64,000 nucleotides of DNA from Balamuthia mandrillaris (taxonomy: Eukaryota; Discosea; Longamoebia; Balamuthiidae): NCBI GenBank assembly GCA_031835245.1, contig JAVKOQ010000018.1, forward strand, positions 253,001 to 317,000. The letters are read 5' to 3'. Below the pieces are notes generated by a model. The model ran no database searches, was not told the origin of the DNA, and saw nothing but the letters and a program-made list of their open reading frames with translations. The translations under genes and the position numbers were made by a program. Below, piece by piece: positions 35,818 to 49,553 of the stretch; the first letter of the stretch is position 1; each line of letters starts with the position of its first letter.

Positions 35818-36148
35818 CTTCCCTCTCCGTTCTTCTTTTGTCTCTCTCTTTTGTCTTCATTCCAGTTTCTTCAGCCTTTGCTCTCCCTCTCCTCTGTGTC
35901 ATGTGGCATCGAACTGACCGTTCCTTCGCTTTACACAACAGCAAGCTTTGATGATGAAGGAGAGGACGTCGTTGAGGACGATCTTTTGGGTAGCTCCGAC
36001 TCTGAAGAGGACATTCCCGACTCTGAGTCTGAAGAGGATGAAAGTGATGACGACGTTGACCGAGTACGTCTTTGTGCTCTTCCTTCATTCCATCAGCTCT
36101 TTCTGTTCTTTCTAATCGTCGATTCCTTCTTTTTTCCTGCAGTTGTAA
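35084..36148 (+). CDS. EIF1AX: Translation initiation factor eIF1A
   Basis: Six exons, 35084-35099, 35232-35321, 35412-35570, 35648-35728, 35942-36063 and 36143-36148, close in phase into 157 residues. The basic N-terminal tail (MPKNKG then [15 protein letters not shown]), the OB fold ([48 protein letters not shown]), and an acidic C-terminal tail (DDDVDRL) are all those of eIF1A. The factor binds the A site of the 40S subunit, promotes scanning and helps select the start codon. The first exon is 16 nt and the last coding exon holds one Leu codon plus the stop. Intron 4 has a CT run (35789-35814). Confidence 0.93.
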
Positions 36149-36372
36149 AGCATCGCCGCCATTGTTGATGTAGTTGCCTGTTATTGTTCCGTGTTACTTT
36201 TGCCATTCCTTGACTACTGCCACCATTCTAAGACTCCTATTTATATGGCCTTATTCTTATAATACCTCTGTTTTGCTCATTCATCCGGTTCTCTCACTCT
36301 TTCTCTCTTCTCGTTCTCGTTTCTATCGTTCTATCTTTGCTATTTATGCAAACGCGGGAGTAAGTACATATA

Positions 36373-36849
36373 TTACTTGTTGGGTGGCTGCTGGCCTTGT
36401 TTAAAGTTAATGGAGTAAGTGCCGCTCTTTTCGTCTTGCTGTTTGGTTTGGTTTGGTTTTGCTCGTCAGTCAATGCAGCAACAAAGAGGAGAAAGAAGGG
36501 AGAGAGATCCCAAACCTGCAGCTGAAAGTTATCGAGGGAGAGGCCTAGCTTGCCAAGCAGGCTGTTCCCCAAGTCCTTCAGTTGATCTGACCCAAGCAGC
36601 TCATCAGTAACGGAAGGGAAAGTGAAGCAGGGTGGAGAGAGAAGGGAGCGACGAGGAGAGAAAGAGAGGGAAATAAAGTACTTAGCATCTCTTGCTGCTC
36701 TCTTTGTTGCTTGGCAGCAATGAGGGAAGGCAGCCGCTCCAAAGCCTCCTTGGCGGCGGGTTCCTCTGGCTGTATTTCCAACACCTTCTTGTAGTCTGCA
36801 CCCCAACAATTTGTTCGTAAGAGAGAGAGAGAGAGAGAGAGCAGAGAGA

Positions 36850-36900
<51 letters not shown>

Positions 36901-37434
36901 ATGGAGAGAGAAGCATGGAAGCAGAGAAGTAGAGATCAGTTAACGAAAGAGGGAGAAGGGACCTTCAAGAGCCTCACTGGGGGAGTCCAAGGACTCTTTG
37001 GCACGAGCACGCCGCAGGAAGGCCTTCATGTAGCGGGGCTCGAGCTCCAAGGCGGCGGTGGCATCGGCCACCACCTTCTCATGCTTTTCAAGCTTCAGGA
37101 AACAGGCGCTGCGGTTGCAGAGGAAGGCGGCGCGACAAGGGTGACCCTCTGGGGCCAGCTCCAGGGCCTCGCTGTAGCGCAGCACCGCCCGCTCGTAGTC
37201 CTGGGAGAGAAAGAGCTGGTTGCCCTCTTCCTTCTTCTTCTCTGCCAGCGCCACCCGTTGCAGCTGCAGCTCCTCCGTGTCTCCCACCGGCTCCGTCGTA
37301 GTGGTCAGCTCCGTGAATAACGTGGTGGTGGTGGTGGTGTTGTGTGTGGGTGGACTGTCCTGGTCCTTCTCCTCCTCCTCTGCTCCTTGCGGAAGAGCAG
37401 CCCGCCGCTCTTCTTCTCTCTTTTCTTCTTCCAT
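36373..37434 (-). CDS. TTC1: Tetratricopeptide repeat protein 1 (TTC1) homologue
   Basis: First exon 37434-36963, then exons around 36800-36680 and 36605-36510 and a last exon ending at TAA 36373-36375. The N-terminus is Glu/Thr-rich, followed by three TPRs: KKKEEGNQLFLSQDYERAVL, YSEALELAPEGHPCRAAFLC, and VVADATAALELEPRYMKAFL. DYKKVLEIQPEEPAAKEAL comes next, then the conserved TTC1 C-terminus (QLKDLGNSLLGKLGLSLDNF and, in the last exon, TYSINFKQGQQ). TTC1 is a TPR adaptor reported to bind Hsp70/Hsp90 and G-alpha16. The role here is inferred as a chaperone adaptor. Intron 1 has GA tracts (sense CT) at 36820-36899. Confidence 0.87.
36820..36899. repeat. (GA)n in TTC1 intron 1
   Basis: Two GA runs separated by GCAGAGAGAGCA, CT on the sense strand. 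Confidence 0.9.
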
Positions 37435-37663
37435 TTTATTTGTTGTTTTTTATTTAATAATTTTTTTTTTTTTGCTCACTGTTATATTTATTTTACCATT
37501 CTTCTGTCGTTCTTCTTCTTCTTCTTGTGCTTGTGCTTCTTGTACTTGTTCTTCTTCTTCTTCTCATGTTTCTTCATCTCCATCCTGCTTCGTCTGCTGG
37601 TTATGCTGCTTCTATTTTGTTGGTGAATGCACCGTTCACAATGGCCACGGTGGTTCATGGTTA

Positions 37664-38782
37664 TCAGCATGGCATCAAGCTTTGGGCCAAGGGCAGCAGG
37701 TCCAACCGTCCCTTTTGCTGTAAAAAGCTCAAGGCCCAACCGCCGCAGGGGCAGCCGTTGCGGAGCAGCCATTCCAGCAACTCCACGTCCTCCTTGTCCA
37801 CCGCCACGAAGGTGGTCCTGAGGTCCCAAGGGCATCCGTTCTCTCTGGCCCACCGCAGCACCTCCCGATACCCTCCCTTGGCCGCAAGGGCGCAAGTGGT
37901 CTCGTCCCAGTCGAACCCCCTCTCCCTGGCCCATTGCAGCATCTCCAGGTGCCCCCCTCTGGCAGCATAATAACAGAGATGCCTGTAGGGAGGGCACCCA
38001 TTCTCGACGGCCCACTGCAACACCTCCAGATGGCCATGCCGGGCGGCCCATAGGCACGTGCCGCTGTCCCAGTGGGCGCCGTGCTCTCTGAGCCACTGCA
38101 ACAGGTGCAGGCGTCCTCCCCTGGCTGCTGCGGAGCAGACATCCTCTGCATCCCAGCCGCCAAGGTTGGCTTGACGAGCCCACTGAAGCACGTGCAGCTG
38201 GCCTTTCTCGGCAGCGCACCGAGGAAAGAAGCCCAACTTGCAGCCCTTGGCATGGAGGTACTGCAGGACATGCAGATGTCCACACTCGGCAGCTCGCTTG
38301 CTTGCATAGGAGGCGTCCCGATAGGCACCTTCAGCCCTGTCGAAGGCCCACTGCAGCACGTCCAGGTGCCCCAGCTGGGTCGCTCTCTCCGCAAGGGCCC
38401 TAAAGTTGCAGGGGCATCCGTTGGCCTGGGCGTACTGCAGCACTTCCAGATGGCCGTCAGCGGCCCCGTAGCTCGTTTCCTCGCTCCAAGGAAACTGGTG
38501 CTTCTCTCTGACCCACTTGAGCAGCTGCAGGTCGCCCCTTCCGGCAAGCATGGCGCATACCTCCTTCTTCTTGGCCTTGTCCAACTGCCCTTCAGCGACG
38601 GCCCACTCCAGCAGGGCAGCGCTCTGGCAGATGCCTCGCAGGCAGAGCTTGTGGCGGAGGCCCGGCGGGCTGCAGGAGAACCATCGACGGCAGGTCCGGG
38701 CCACCATCGCCACGAAGGGAGCCGGCACCGCCTGCAAGATCAGGCACAGCAGCTCATCTGGCAGAACCTCCTCATTCATCAT
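37664..38782 (-). CDS. F-box-like/ankyrin-repeat protein, intronless
   Basis: Single open frame of 372 residues from the ATG at 38780-38782. The N-terminus looks like an F-box (LPDELLCLILQAV). The rest is a string of about eight degenerate ankyrin-type repeats with the unit GHLEVLQWARENGCPWD and its variants (GHLHVLQYLHAKGC, GGHLEMLQWARERG, GRLHLLQWLREHGA). This repeat style is abundant in giant DNA viruses of amoebae and in oomycetes and amoebae. The gene has no intron and is more GC-rich than its neighbours. F-box plus repeats would suit a substrate adaptor of SCF ubiquitin ligase (inference). Starting 21 nt earlier at a GTG is not needed. Confidence 0.8.
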   Translation of the reverse strand: MMNEEVLPDELLCLILQAVPAPFVAMVARTCRRWFSCSPPGLRHKLCLRGICQSAALLEWAVAEGQLDKAKKKEVCAMLAGRGDLQLLKWVREKHQFPWSEETSYGAADGHLEVLQYAQANGCPCNFRALAERATQLGHLDVLQWAFDRAEGAYRDASYASKRAAECGHLHVLQYLHAKGCKLGFFPRCAAEKGQLHVLQWARQANLGGWDAEDVCSAAARGGRLHLLQWLREHGAHWDSGTCLWAARHGHLEVLQWAVENGCPPYRHLCYYAARGGHLEMLQWARERGFDWDETTCALAAKGGYREVLRWARENGCPWDLRTTFVAVDKEDVELLEWLLRNGCPCGGWALSFLQQKGRLDLLPLAQSLMPC

Positions 38783-38950
38783 CTTTCCAGCACCCACACC
38801 CACCCTGCTCTTTCTTCTATTGTTATCTTATTGAGCGATGTAATGATTACAGCGGTAACGCGAAGGGACACCCCTCTCTTCTTTGCTTGTGGCCGTCATC
38901 ATTTGACCCCTGGAGAAGAAAGAGTTTGACAAAAACAACTCTCAAGAGCA

Positions 38951-39502
38951 ATGTTGAACAACAAGCTGCCGTTTGTGGTGGCGGTCTCCCAACTGGTTGC
39001 GCTAATCCTACTGTTGGACATCGCCATAGCCAGCGTCAGCGAGCTCCATGGCGAGCCCCGCCTCCCTCCCTGCACCGAATGCATGGAAAACTGTGGCAGC
39101 GGCAGGTAGAGCTATTTTTAACAAAAAAACACCAACCACTCCCCAAGAAGAACGAGCCTTCCTTTCATCATCTTTCTTCTCCTCGACATTCACCCCTTTC
39201 TTCAAAAAAACAAAAGCTCGTGTGGCTGTTTTGGCCCGGAATGTGCGTGCGGACTGCCTCCCTTCGCCTGCCCCAACGGCGTGGCAGCGCCATGCCAGGA
39301 GGACTGCAAGGCCAGCTGTCGGCAAGAGACGGAGGCCCCCAACTCGCGCGCGACCTGCCTCGACGTCACCTTTGCGGAGATCGACGCGCAGTACAGGCCT
39401 GATGCCCACCAGAACATCACCTTCCCGATCTGTCGGACCTGCGAGTGGTGTTGTTGGCCGAAACAATCTTCCTCCTCCTCTCCGCTTTCCTCTTTTCCAT
39501 GA
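38951..39502 (+). CDS. Small secreted cysteine-rich protein, function unknown
   Basis: Two exons, 38951-39105 and 39217-39502, join in phase into 146 residues. The N-terminus is a signal peptide (LPFVVAVSQLVALILLLDIA). The mature part has some eighteen cysteines in short motifs (CTECMENCGSGS, CGCFGPECACG, CQEDCKASC, CRTCEWCCW), an N-glycosylation site (NIT) and a Ser-rich end. I do not recognise the family. It is probably disulfide-bonded and extracellular or in the endomembrane lumen (inference). It is divergent from the ankyrin gene, 168 bp apart. Confidence 0.75.
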
Positions 39503-39594
39503 AAACAAAAAGCTATATAGCGGAGAGAAAGAGAAAGAAAAAAGAAAAAAGAAAAGGAAAGAGAGAAAAAGCAAAGACAAAGCTATAACAAAGG

Positions 39595-40634
39595 ATGGAA
39601 AGGCCAACAAGAGAAAGTGCAGAGGAAGTGGAAGAGAAACAAGTCTTGGACGAACCTACACGAGAGCTCAAAGAACGTTGGGAAGAGTAAGTCCAACATA
39701 TCTCCCATTGTAGAATAAATACTTTTGTTTTAAAAACGGAAACGAAAATGATTAACATAAGTAAACTGACCGCAGGGAACAACTGGCACTTCAGCAAAAG
39801 CTGATCACTGAGGACGACTTTGACTGGAGCCTGGATGAGAAGGAAGGAGCAGCCCCGCTGCGCCTGGTCGGCGGCGTCGACATTAGCTTCATCAAGGATG
39901 ACGAGGTCAACGCCTGCGCCTCCCTCGTGGTCCTCTCCTTCCCCGAGCTCAAGGTCCTCTACCAGGACTTTGAGATGGTGGAGCTGCGGCTGCCGTACAT
40001 CGCCGGCTTCCTGGCCTTTCGGGAGGTGCCTCACCTGCTCCCTCTCTTCGAGCGGCTGCGCCAGCAGAAACCGGAGCTGATGCCGCAGGTCGTCTTTGTG
40101 GATGGCAACGGCGTGCTGCACCCGCGTGGCTTTGGCTTGGCTTGCCACCTTGGCGTTCTCACCGGCCTTCCTATGGTTCGTTCATCTCTCTTTCTTCTTT
40201 GTTGCTCTTTCATTCTTTCCTTGCATTCGTTCTTCTTGCTTCTTCTCTTCTTTTGTGGTTATCTCACCTTCTCTTGTTGGCGTTGCTGTAATAAAAAGGT
40301 GGGCATAGGCAAGACGTTCCTGTTCGTGGATGGAATGAAGCTCTCCGACGTACGCAAGAGAGTGAAGGACCAATGCCAACGCGGCGGGCAGTGGGTGGAG
40401 CTGGTGGGCGCCTCTGGCAAGGTCTGGGGCGCCGCCCTTCGCAGCACCGACGACACCACCTCCCCCGTTTTTGTTTCGGTGGGCCATCGGCTCTCCCTCT
40501 CCACCGCGCTTCGAGCGACCGTCGCTTGTTGCAAGTTTCGCGTGCCGGAGCCGGTGCGACAGGCTGACTTGCTCTCTCGTGATTATCTGCGTCAACATCC
40601 ATTGCCCGCTTCTTCTTCTTCTTCATCTTCGTAA
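39595..40634 (+). CDS. ENDOV: Endonuclease V
   Basis: Three exons, 39595-39686, 39776-40175 and 40299-40634, close in phase into 275 residues. EndoV cleaves next to inosine; the eukaryotic enzymes act mainly on inosine-containing RNA. Seen: LRLVGGVDISF with the first catalytic Asp, LRLPYIAGFLAFREVPHL (the PYxxGFLAFRE wedge and Glu), VVFVDGNGVLHPRGFGLACH (second Asp and His), and VGIGKT. A Ser run forms the C-terminus. Length fits the eukaryotic family. It follows the secreted-protein gene closely on the same strand. Confidence 0.92.
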
Positions 40635-40671
40635 GCGTATATGTGTTCAGCTAGAGTTTGTAAAATATGAA

Positions 40672-42124
40672 TTAATTTCTACGCTCGAAGAAAGAATCAG
40701 AGAAAGAAGCAGAAGAGGAGAAGGAGTGAGGATGGCGTCGTCGGTGATATCCTTGCAGACGGAACCGGTCTAAGCAATTGGACCGCACAACCCCACGTTC
40801 GCTGCCCTCTCCTCCAGTCGTTGTTGATGTTGATGATGAAGACGAAGGAGGAGATGACGACAAAGTGGAGGAAGCAGAGAAAGAAGATGAAGAAGACGTC
40901 GAGGAGGGAAAGTTAGAGGAATAAGAAACTTGAGACGAAGTAGTTGGGTTGATAGGAGAGGAAGAAGAAGTAGGGTGAGAGCGACTGACGAAAGAGGAAG
41001 AAGTGGAAGAAGAGGCAGGTCGAACAGAACTACGAAAAGAGGATCCACCACGAAAAGCAAAGCTGTTCGCTGAAGGAAGGCCACCATAAGTGCTATTTAC
41101 ATTCCCCGTCTCCTCATTTTCTTGTTGTTCGCTTTCTTCTGCTCTTCTTTGGACGGCGGTGTTGTTATGTTGCGCGTTTCTGTCAAAGGCAAATCGTTGA
41201 AGAGCGAGCTGCCTTCTTTCCTTTGGAGATAACTTTTGTGTATCCTCTTGCTCCTCTTCTTCTTTCCTCTTTTCGGGTAGTGAAGTTCTTCTTCCTGCTA
41301 CTGAAGAAGGAGGGGATGGACTGCGTTTCTGCTTGGTTCTGCTGTTTCTTTTAGGAGTTGGATCCTCAAAGTCATCGTCATCAGAGTCATCCAAGAACTT
41401 TCTTTTGGCTCGTGTGAGTGATATTTGTTTGGAAGAGTGTTCTCTTTCGTTTGTTGTCTCTTGCATTTGACGAGGTGGTGGTTTCGTTGAAGAAGAAGAA
41501 CGGGAAGAAGAGGCGGGCCATTGTATTGAGCTGCCTTCTCCATTAACATTACTGAGATCTAACGGCTCAGCAGCAAACTCTGCCAACCAATCTTCCATTC
41601 CATCAACTGCAACTACGTGGGCGTCGCTTCCATTAACACTTTTCCCCTCTATCTCTTTATCTTTTTTCTGTTGTTGTTTTTCCTCCACTCCTCCAAGCAT
41701 TGAAGAGGATGATGATGACAGACCAAAAGTTGGTGTGTCTAACCACTCCTCATTTGCCGCTTCTCCTTCTGTTCCATTTGCAACACCATCGTCATTGTCT
41801 TCCTCATTGTAAATGAAGTTGGCGTATGGATTGTCGCTTTGGCCCAACTTGGCCAATTGTTCTTTGGCTTTCCGTTCTTTGAATTCTCTTCGCCGTTCAT
41901 CATAGTTTTCTACCTGTTGCAAAAAACGAGAGAGAAAGTAGTCGACCGTATCTGGCTCGATTCCCACCTTTCCTTCTTTTTCCTCCACGTCCAACACTTC
42001 TTCTTCTCCGTTGAGCGTGTTACCTAGTACTTCCAACTTTTGTTCTATCAAGTCCCATATCATCTGCAAAACAGGAAAGCAGTGGAAATTTAATAATGGC
42101 AGAGAGAAGAGAATGAGAGACGAA

Positions 42125-42155
<31 letters not shown>

Positions 42156-44488
42156 ATACTTCATCCAGTGTTCCTCGAGCTACTAAATAGAGAACATCTA
42201 CGGGATCCTTTTGGCCTATACGATGAGCCCTATCTTCGCATTGTCTCAACGTCTGAACCATCATTTAGCACGGACAAGTAAATAAAATAATTAGACATAC
42301 ATAAAAAGAAGGGAGAAAGGACTACTGACTCCTGGGTTCCAAAACAACTCAGCAAAGAGAACAACTTTGGCTGCTGTCAGAGTGAGTCTTTTTTGGATTA
42401 TGGTGTTAAGTCGATCGCATTCCAAAACTAGCAAAAGCTAAGACTAACGAACCCAACACCAGCTGCAGTCATGCTTAAAACAGCCACTCGTACCACGTCA
42501 TTTTCTTGAAAGTGAGTTACTAACTTTTGTCGGTCTTGCCTGCAATTGTAATTTGAAAGGTTAACAAGAAATTATTTTGCATTTAAAAAAAAACAAGGGT
42601 AACAACATACGGTTTCGTTTTGCCATCTATACGAATGAATTCAACTCGTTCATGCTAAAAGAGGGTATCAGATGATAAAGAACAAAAAATAAACAGAGAA
42701 GAGCAGAGGAAATCTGTACCTCCAATGCTTTGATGACGCCTTGAATGACCATTTGATGATGAGCAAAACTGTTCGATTGGAATAAAACATGTTAGGGAAG
42801 GATAAAGAAAAGACTTGAAGATAATGATAGCCAACGTACACTATAAACTTGCGATTATCCTCTCGTAAAAACTTTTTGATGTAGGTGACAACAGAGGGAA
42901 GTTTGCTGGCTCCACTGCTCTTGTATAGCTCCATCAACAGTCGATATTTCTCCATTTTTGCATTCTAACCCCATTACAAACCACAATCAGTAACGCTACA
43001 AAAGAGAGAAGAAGGAAAATTTAACCTTGGCATGTTCATTGTTTGCAGAGAAGAGAGCTCTACGATTCTCTTTCATTTCGTTGAAGATCTGATGCAGGAC
43101 CTTTGCATGCTTATCCAACAGAGAGATGTAGACTTTTTGTCTGTTCTTCGGTGGGAGTTGCCCCAACACATCTTTCTTTAGCCGCCGTATCATCACTGTC
43201 TCTTCCAGTAACACATGCAACTCTCTGTTGTGAAGAAGAATGCGTCAACAGCCATGCAACATAGAGTACCAAAAAAAAATCGTACTGTAGGTTAGATGCC
43301 CCATCAAAATTCCATCCAAAGCGATCCTGAAAACCATTGCAATAACGCACACCGAATTCTGGGAATGAAGAGAAGACGTTGGGGTCCACTGCTGTCAGTT
43401 GACTAAACAGTTCTTTTGGTCTGCTCAATGCTGGAGTCTGTGTTGCAACAAGCATTAGCAATTAAAAACAGAACTACAAGACAAGAAGGAACAATAAGAA
43501 CTTACTCCAGTCAACAAAACGGTTCTCCTGGAATTCTTGAGAACAGGGACGAGCGCTTTAGTTCGCTTGGCGCTATGCGATTTAATGTTGTGACTCTCAT
43601 CTACCACTATCACTTTAAAGTTCTTATCGCGAATGGCGTCCGCTCTTCGTTGCGCCAAGTCAAAGCTGATGATGTTGATAAGGCCATCGAAGCTCATTTT
43701 GCCAGTTGCCACTTGCGTGATGTCTTCTCGGCGAAGATCAGGGATATCTCGTTCGAACGTCTTTTTTGTTTTGTCATTCAAACAGTTAGTCACGTTCGTC
43801 CTAAAACAGAATAAGCAGAATAAGAACATACATCAGCCCAATTTTGTCGTACTGAAGTAGGGGCGATTATGAGTGCCGGCCACTCGTTACGATAGTAGGC
43901 AGCGATGGCGATGCCCTGCATGGTTTTACCTAGTCCCATTTCATCTCTTTTGATTTGTGAGAACAACTGCAAGAAACTTTGGAAAGCAAGAAAAAGCAAG
44001 AAAGAAACGACAGAAAAGAAAGACATGACAAGAAAGAGAACAAAACGACAGAAAGAAAGAAAGCAAGAGGAAGGAGAGAGGTACGCTATCAAGGCTCTTC
44101 CTCGCCGCTGAATGGCAAAACTAAGCATGAAGTGGACCATTAGCAACATGGTGTCAACAGAAACTAAGCAAGAACGTACATAACTCCTTCTCGCTGGTAA
44201 GGATATAGCTTGTTCAACAACGGAGTTGGTATACGACTTAAATCAACTGTAACAAAACAAAAAATTAGTTGTCCAGAGAAACGACAGGAGTAAACGAGAG
44301 AGCAGTACTGTTTGTTTCGAGCGGCGGCCGTTCTTTCCACACAAAGACCCGAACGACGGTATTCGGCAACGTTGTAAGCCGCACCGTGGGAATGCCACGA
44401 AGCGTGTTCAGTACCTCGCTGTACTTGGTTAGCAGAAAGCTCCATGCTTTTTGCTCCTCGCCTTTTGTGTTTCAGGAAGTTATTGAGC

Positions 44489-44525
<37 letters not shown>

Positions 44526-45488
44526 CAGCGAAGAAAGAACAAAGGAAAGAACATAAGCATAGCAGAACTCGCAGAACGAAACAGCATACGTACTATAGAT
44601 AGCAGAAGGAAGGGAGGAGAACAGCTCCGTCAGAGCAACGCTTTGCTCGGCCGTCTCGTTGCCAGAGGTGGTCACCGCAAAGCGGTGCTTGCTAAGCAGC
44701 TGCATCTCCAACATGAGCGGCCCCTTGTTCGAGGCTTGAAAGAGCGAGGCCGGCAACGTACGCCCTTGTGCTTGCTGCTGTGGTTGACGTTGCTGTGGTT
44801 GTTGAGGGTAATGCTGTTGTTGTGGAGGATAAGAAGGAGGAGGAGGAGGAGAAGAAGAAGAAGAGGCGTTTCCGTTTTCTACAAAAGTGGAAGAAGAAGG
44901 AGAAGGAGAAGAAAAGAACGGTTGAGAAGGCACAGCAGCAGCAGAAGAGGAAGAAGAAGAGGGAAGAGTGCGTAGAGCAGAGTGCTGTTGTTGTTGAAAC
45001 CTGCCGAAGCGTGAAGACGATGAAGGCACAAAGGAGGAAACGTAGCCTGCATTGTGGTTGCTGCTGCCAGCAAAAGAGGAAGGAGGAGGAGGAGCCAAAG
45101 GAGCGCCGTGACAGTCAGCGTACGGATTCTTCAGCTGCTCCAACGAAGAAGAAAAAGAAGAAGAAGAAGAAGAAGAAGAAGTGCTTCTCGGCGAGGCTTT
45201 CGGCTGTTGTGGTTGTGATTGTTGTTGAGGAGGGTAAGGATAAGGAGGATGAGGAGGATAAGAAGGTCTTGAAGGAGGAGGGTAAGAAGAGGAATGTGAA
45301 GGAAAAGCAGAAGAAGCAGAAGAAGAGAAGGGTGGGTTGTGGTTGTGGTTAGTTCTTCCTCCTGCGGCGTTGGTGTTGGTGTTGCTGTTGGTATGGGAAT
45401 AAGCTTTCTCGACCATGGCCATGGCCTGCTCCAACGCTTGCCATTCTTCTTGCGGGAGGCACTCCGAGTCCACCGAGGATAGATCCAT
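40672..45488 (-). CDS. SMARCAL1: SMARCAL1/HARP annealing helicase (SNF2 family)
   Basis: About eleven exons from ATG 45488 to the TAA at 40672-40674. A long N-terminal low-complexity region rich in Ser, Pro and Gln covers about 250 residues (45488-44700). A HARP-type region follows ([36 protein letters not shown]), then the SNF2 ATPase: [30 protein letters not shown] (motif I), [14 protein letters not shown] (motif II), [28 protein letters not shown], then the second lobe with [10 protein letters not shown] and [14 protein letters not shown] (motif VI). SMARCAL1 rewinds RPA-coated DNA and remodels stalled forks. The C-terminal exon (42069-40672) is acidic and Ser-rich with no recognised domain. 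A canonical N-terminal RPA-binding helix was not found. Introns carry GA (sense CT) at 42127-42151 and 44501-44523. Confidence 0.88.
42127..42151. repeat. (GA)n in a SMARCAL1 intron
   Basis: GA run, CT on the sense strand. A similar run lies at 44501-44523 in another intron of the same gene. Confidence 0.88.
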
Positions 45489-45960
45489 CTCGAACCTCTA
45501 GATGCAGTTGAGGCTCTCTCTCACTTCTTTCTGTCTTTTATGGGTTTGGTGGAAAATATTTTTTGTCGACAGGTTCCACAAAAATTCTAAGAAAATTTTG
45601 GGTCAATGATGCGTGCATCAAATGTGGAGCAATAAAGGCCATTTTGTGCACGAATTGGGTCCAAGGTACCTCAAAAAACTTTGCTTTGAAAAGGAAATTT
45701 TCACTAATTAAGGCTCCTTACCTTAATCATTTATTGTGACGAAGAAAAAAAAGAAAAAAGAAAAAGAAAAACGAAAGAGAAAACAACGCGGCCGAAGTTC
45801 TTCCTTGTCCACCTCTCCTTCTTTTTCTTTCTTTTATTTAGTACGTTTCTTTCTTTCTCTTCTTTCTTCTGATTTTTTGGGAAAAAAAATTGATAGTAAC
45901 CTTTTTGTTACGTTTTTTTTAGGGCTATAACGCGTTATAGCTTTTTTTTTTTCGTTTGAA
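45489..45960. promoter_or_regulatory. Divergent promoter region of SMARCAL1 (-) and TDH (+)
   Basis: 472 bp, AT-rich, with AAAGA/TTTCT-rich parts at 45740-45860 and poly-T tracts just before the TDH ATG. No gene visible. Confidence 0.5.
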
Positions 45961-48425
<2,465 letters not shown>

Positions 48426-48538
48426 AGAACAAACAAACAATATATTTTTTGTTGCTCTTCCTTCTTCTCTCTTACTTGCATCATACAACAGTAATAACAA
48501 ACACTCAGAAAAAGTTGGAGTTACCTTCTTCTGCTTCT

Positions 48539-49509
48539 TTACTTCTTGTTCATGTAAGGATAGAGTGGATTGGTATCAATCTTGAACGTCTCCTTGATGC
48601 TCCTTGTGTTAACCCATCGCAACAAGTTGAAGTAGGCTCCGGCCTTGTCATTCGTGCCGCTGTTCCTTCCTCCTCCAAAGGGTTGCTGTCCCACCACAGC
48701 GCCCGTCGGTTTGTCGTTGATGTAAAAGTTGCCGCTGCTGAAGGGAAGGGCCTCAATCATTTGGTGGATGACGAGACGGTCGCGGGCCCAAATGGAGCCG
48801 GTAAGCGCATAGTTGGAGCTCCTCTCGCAGAGCTGAAGGGTCTCCTCCAGTTTATCCTCCGGATAGACATAGACAGTGAGCACAGGGCCAAAGATCTCTT
48901 CCTTCATTAATTCGTGGTTAGGGTCCTTGCTGGTGAAGAGAGTGGGGTGCACAAAGTAGCCCACAGAGTCATCGCACTGACCGCCATGGATGAGTTTGAT
49001 GGTGTCGCTCTTGTCGCTCTTGCCGCGCTCGATGTAGCCCTTGATGCGATCAAAGGCAGCGCGGTGGATGACAGGTCCAACCATGGTGGCAGGGTCAAGA
49101 GGGTCTCCCACTTGGCACATCTCCATCTGGCGGATGACCTCCTTCTTGAGGGAGGGCCAGATGTTACGAGGGATGTAGGCACGGCTGGCGGCGGAGCACT
49201 TTTGGCCCGAGAACTCGTAGGCGCCACGCACCATAGCCGTGGCAAGGCCCTCCAGGTCTGCCGACTCGTGGGCAAAGATGTAGTTTTTGCCGCCGGTCTC
49301 GCCAACCAAGCGTGGATATTCCCTGTAGCGGTCGATGTTGTTGGCCACTCCCTTCCAGATATGCTTGAAGACAGCGGTGCTGCCAGTGTAGTGAATGCCA
49401 GCCAGGTCTGGGCTATCTAGGACCACCTTGGTGATCATTTCGGGGTCTCCTGGCACCATGTTTATTACTCCCTCAGGAAGTCCTATTAATCACTATGTCA
49501 GAGAAGCCA

Positions 49510-49553
<44 letters not shown>

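Noticed and set aside
37729-38929. Long ORFs on both strands overlapping the ankyrin gene
   Set aside because: Antisense and out-of-frame shadows of the repetitive ankyrin coding sequence; only the minus frame with GHLEVLQW repeats has a family pattern.
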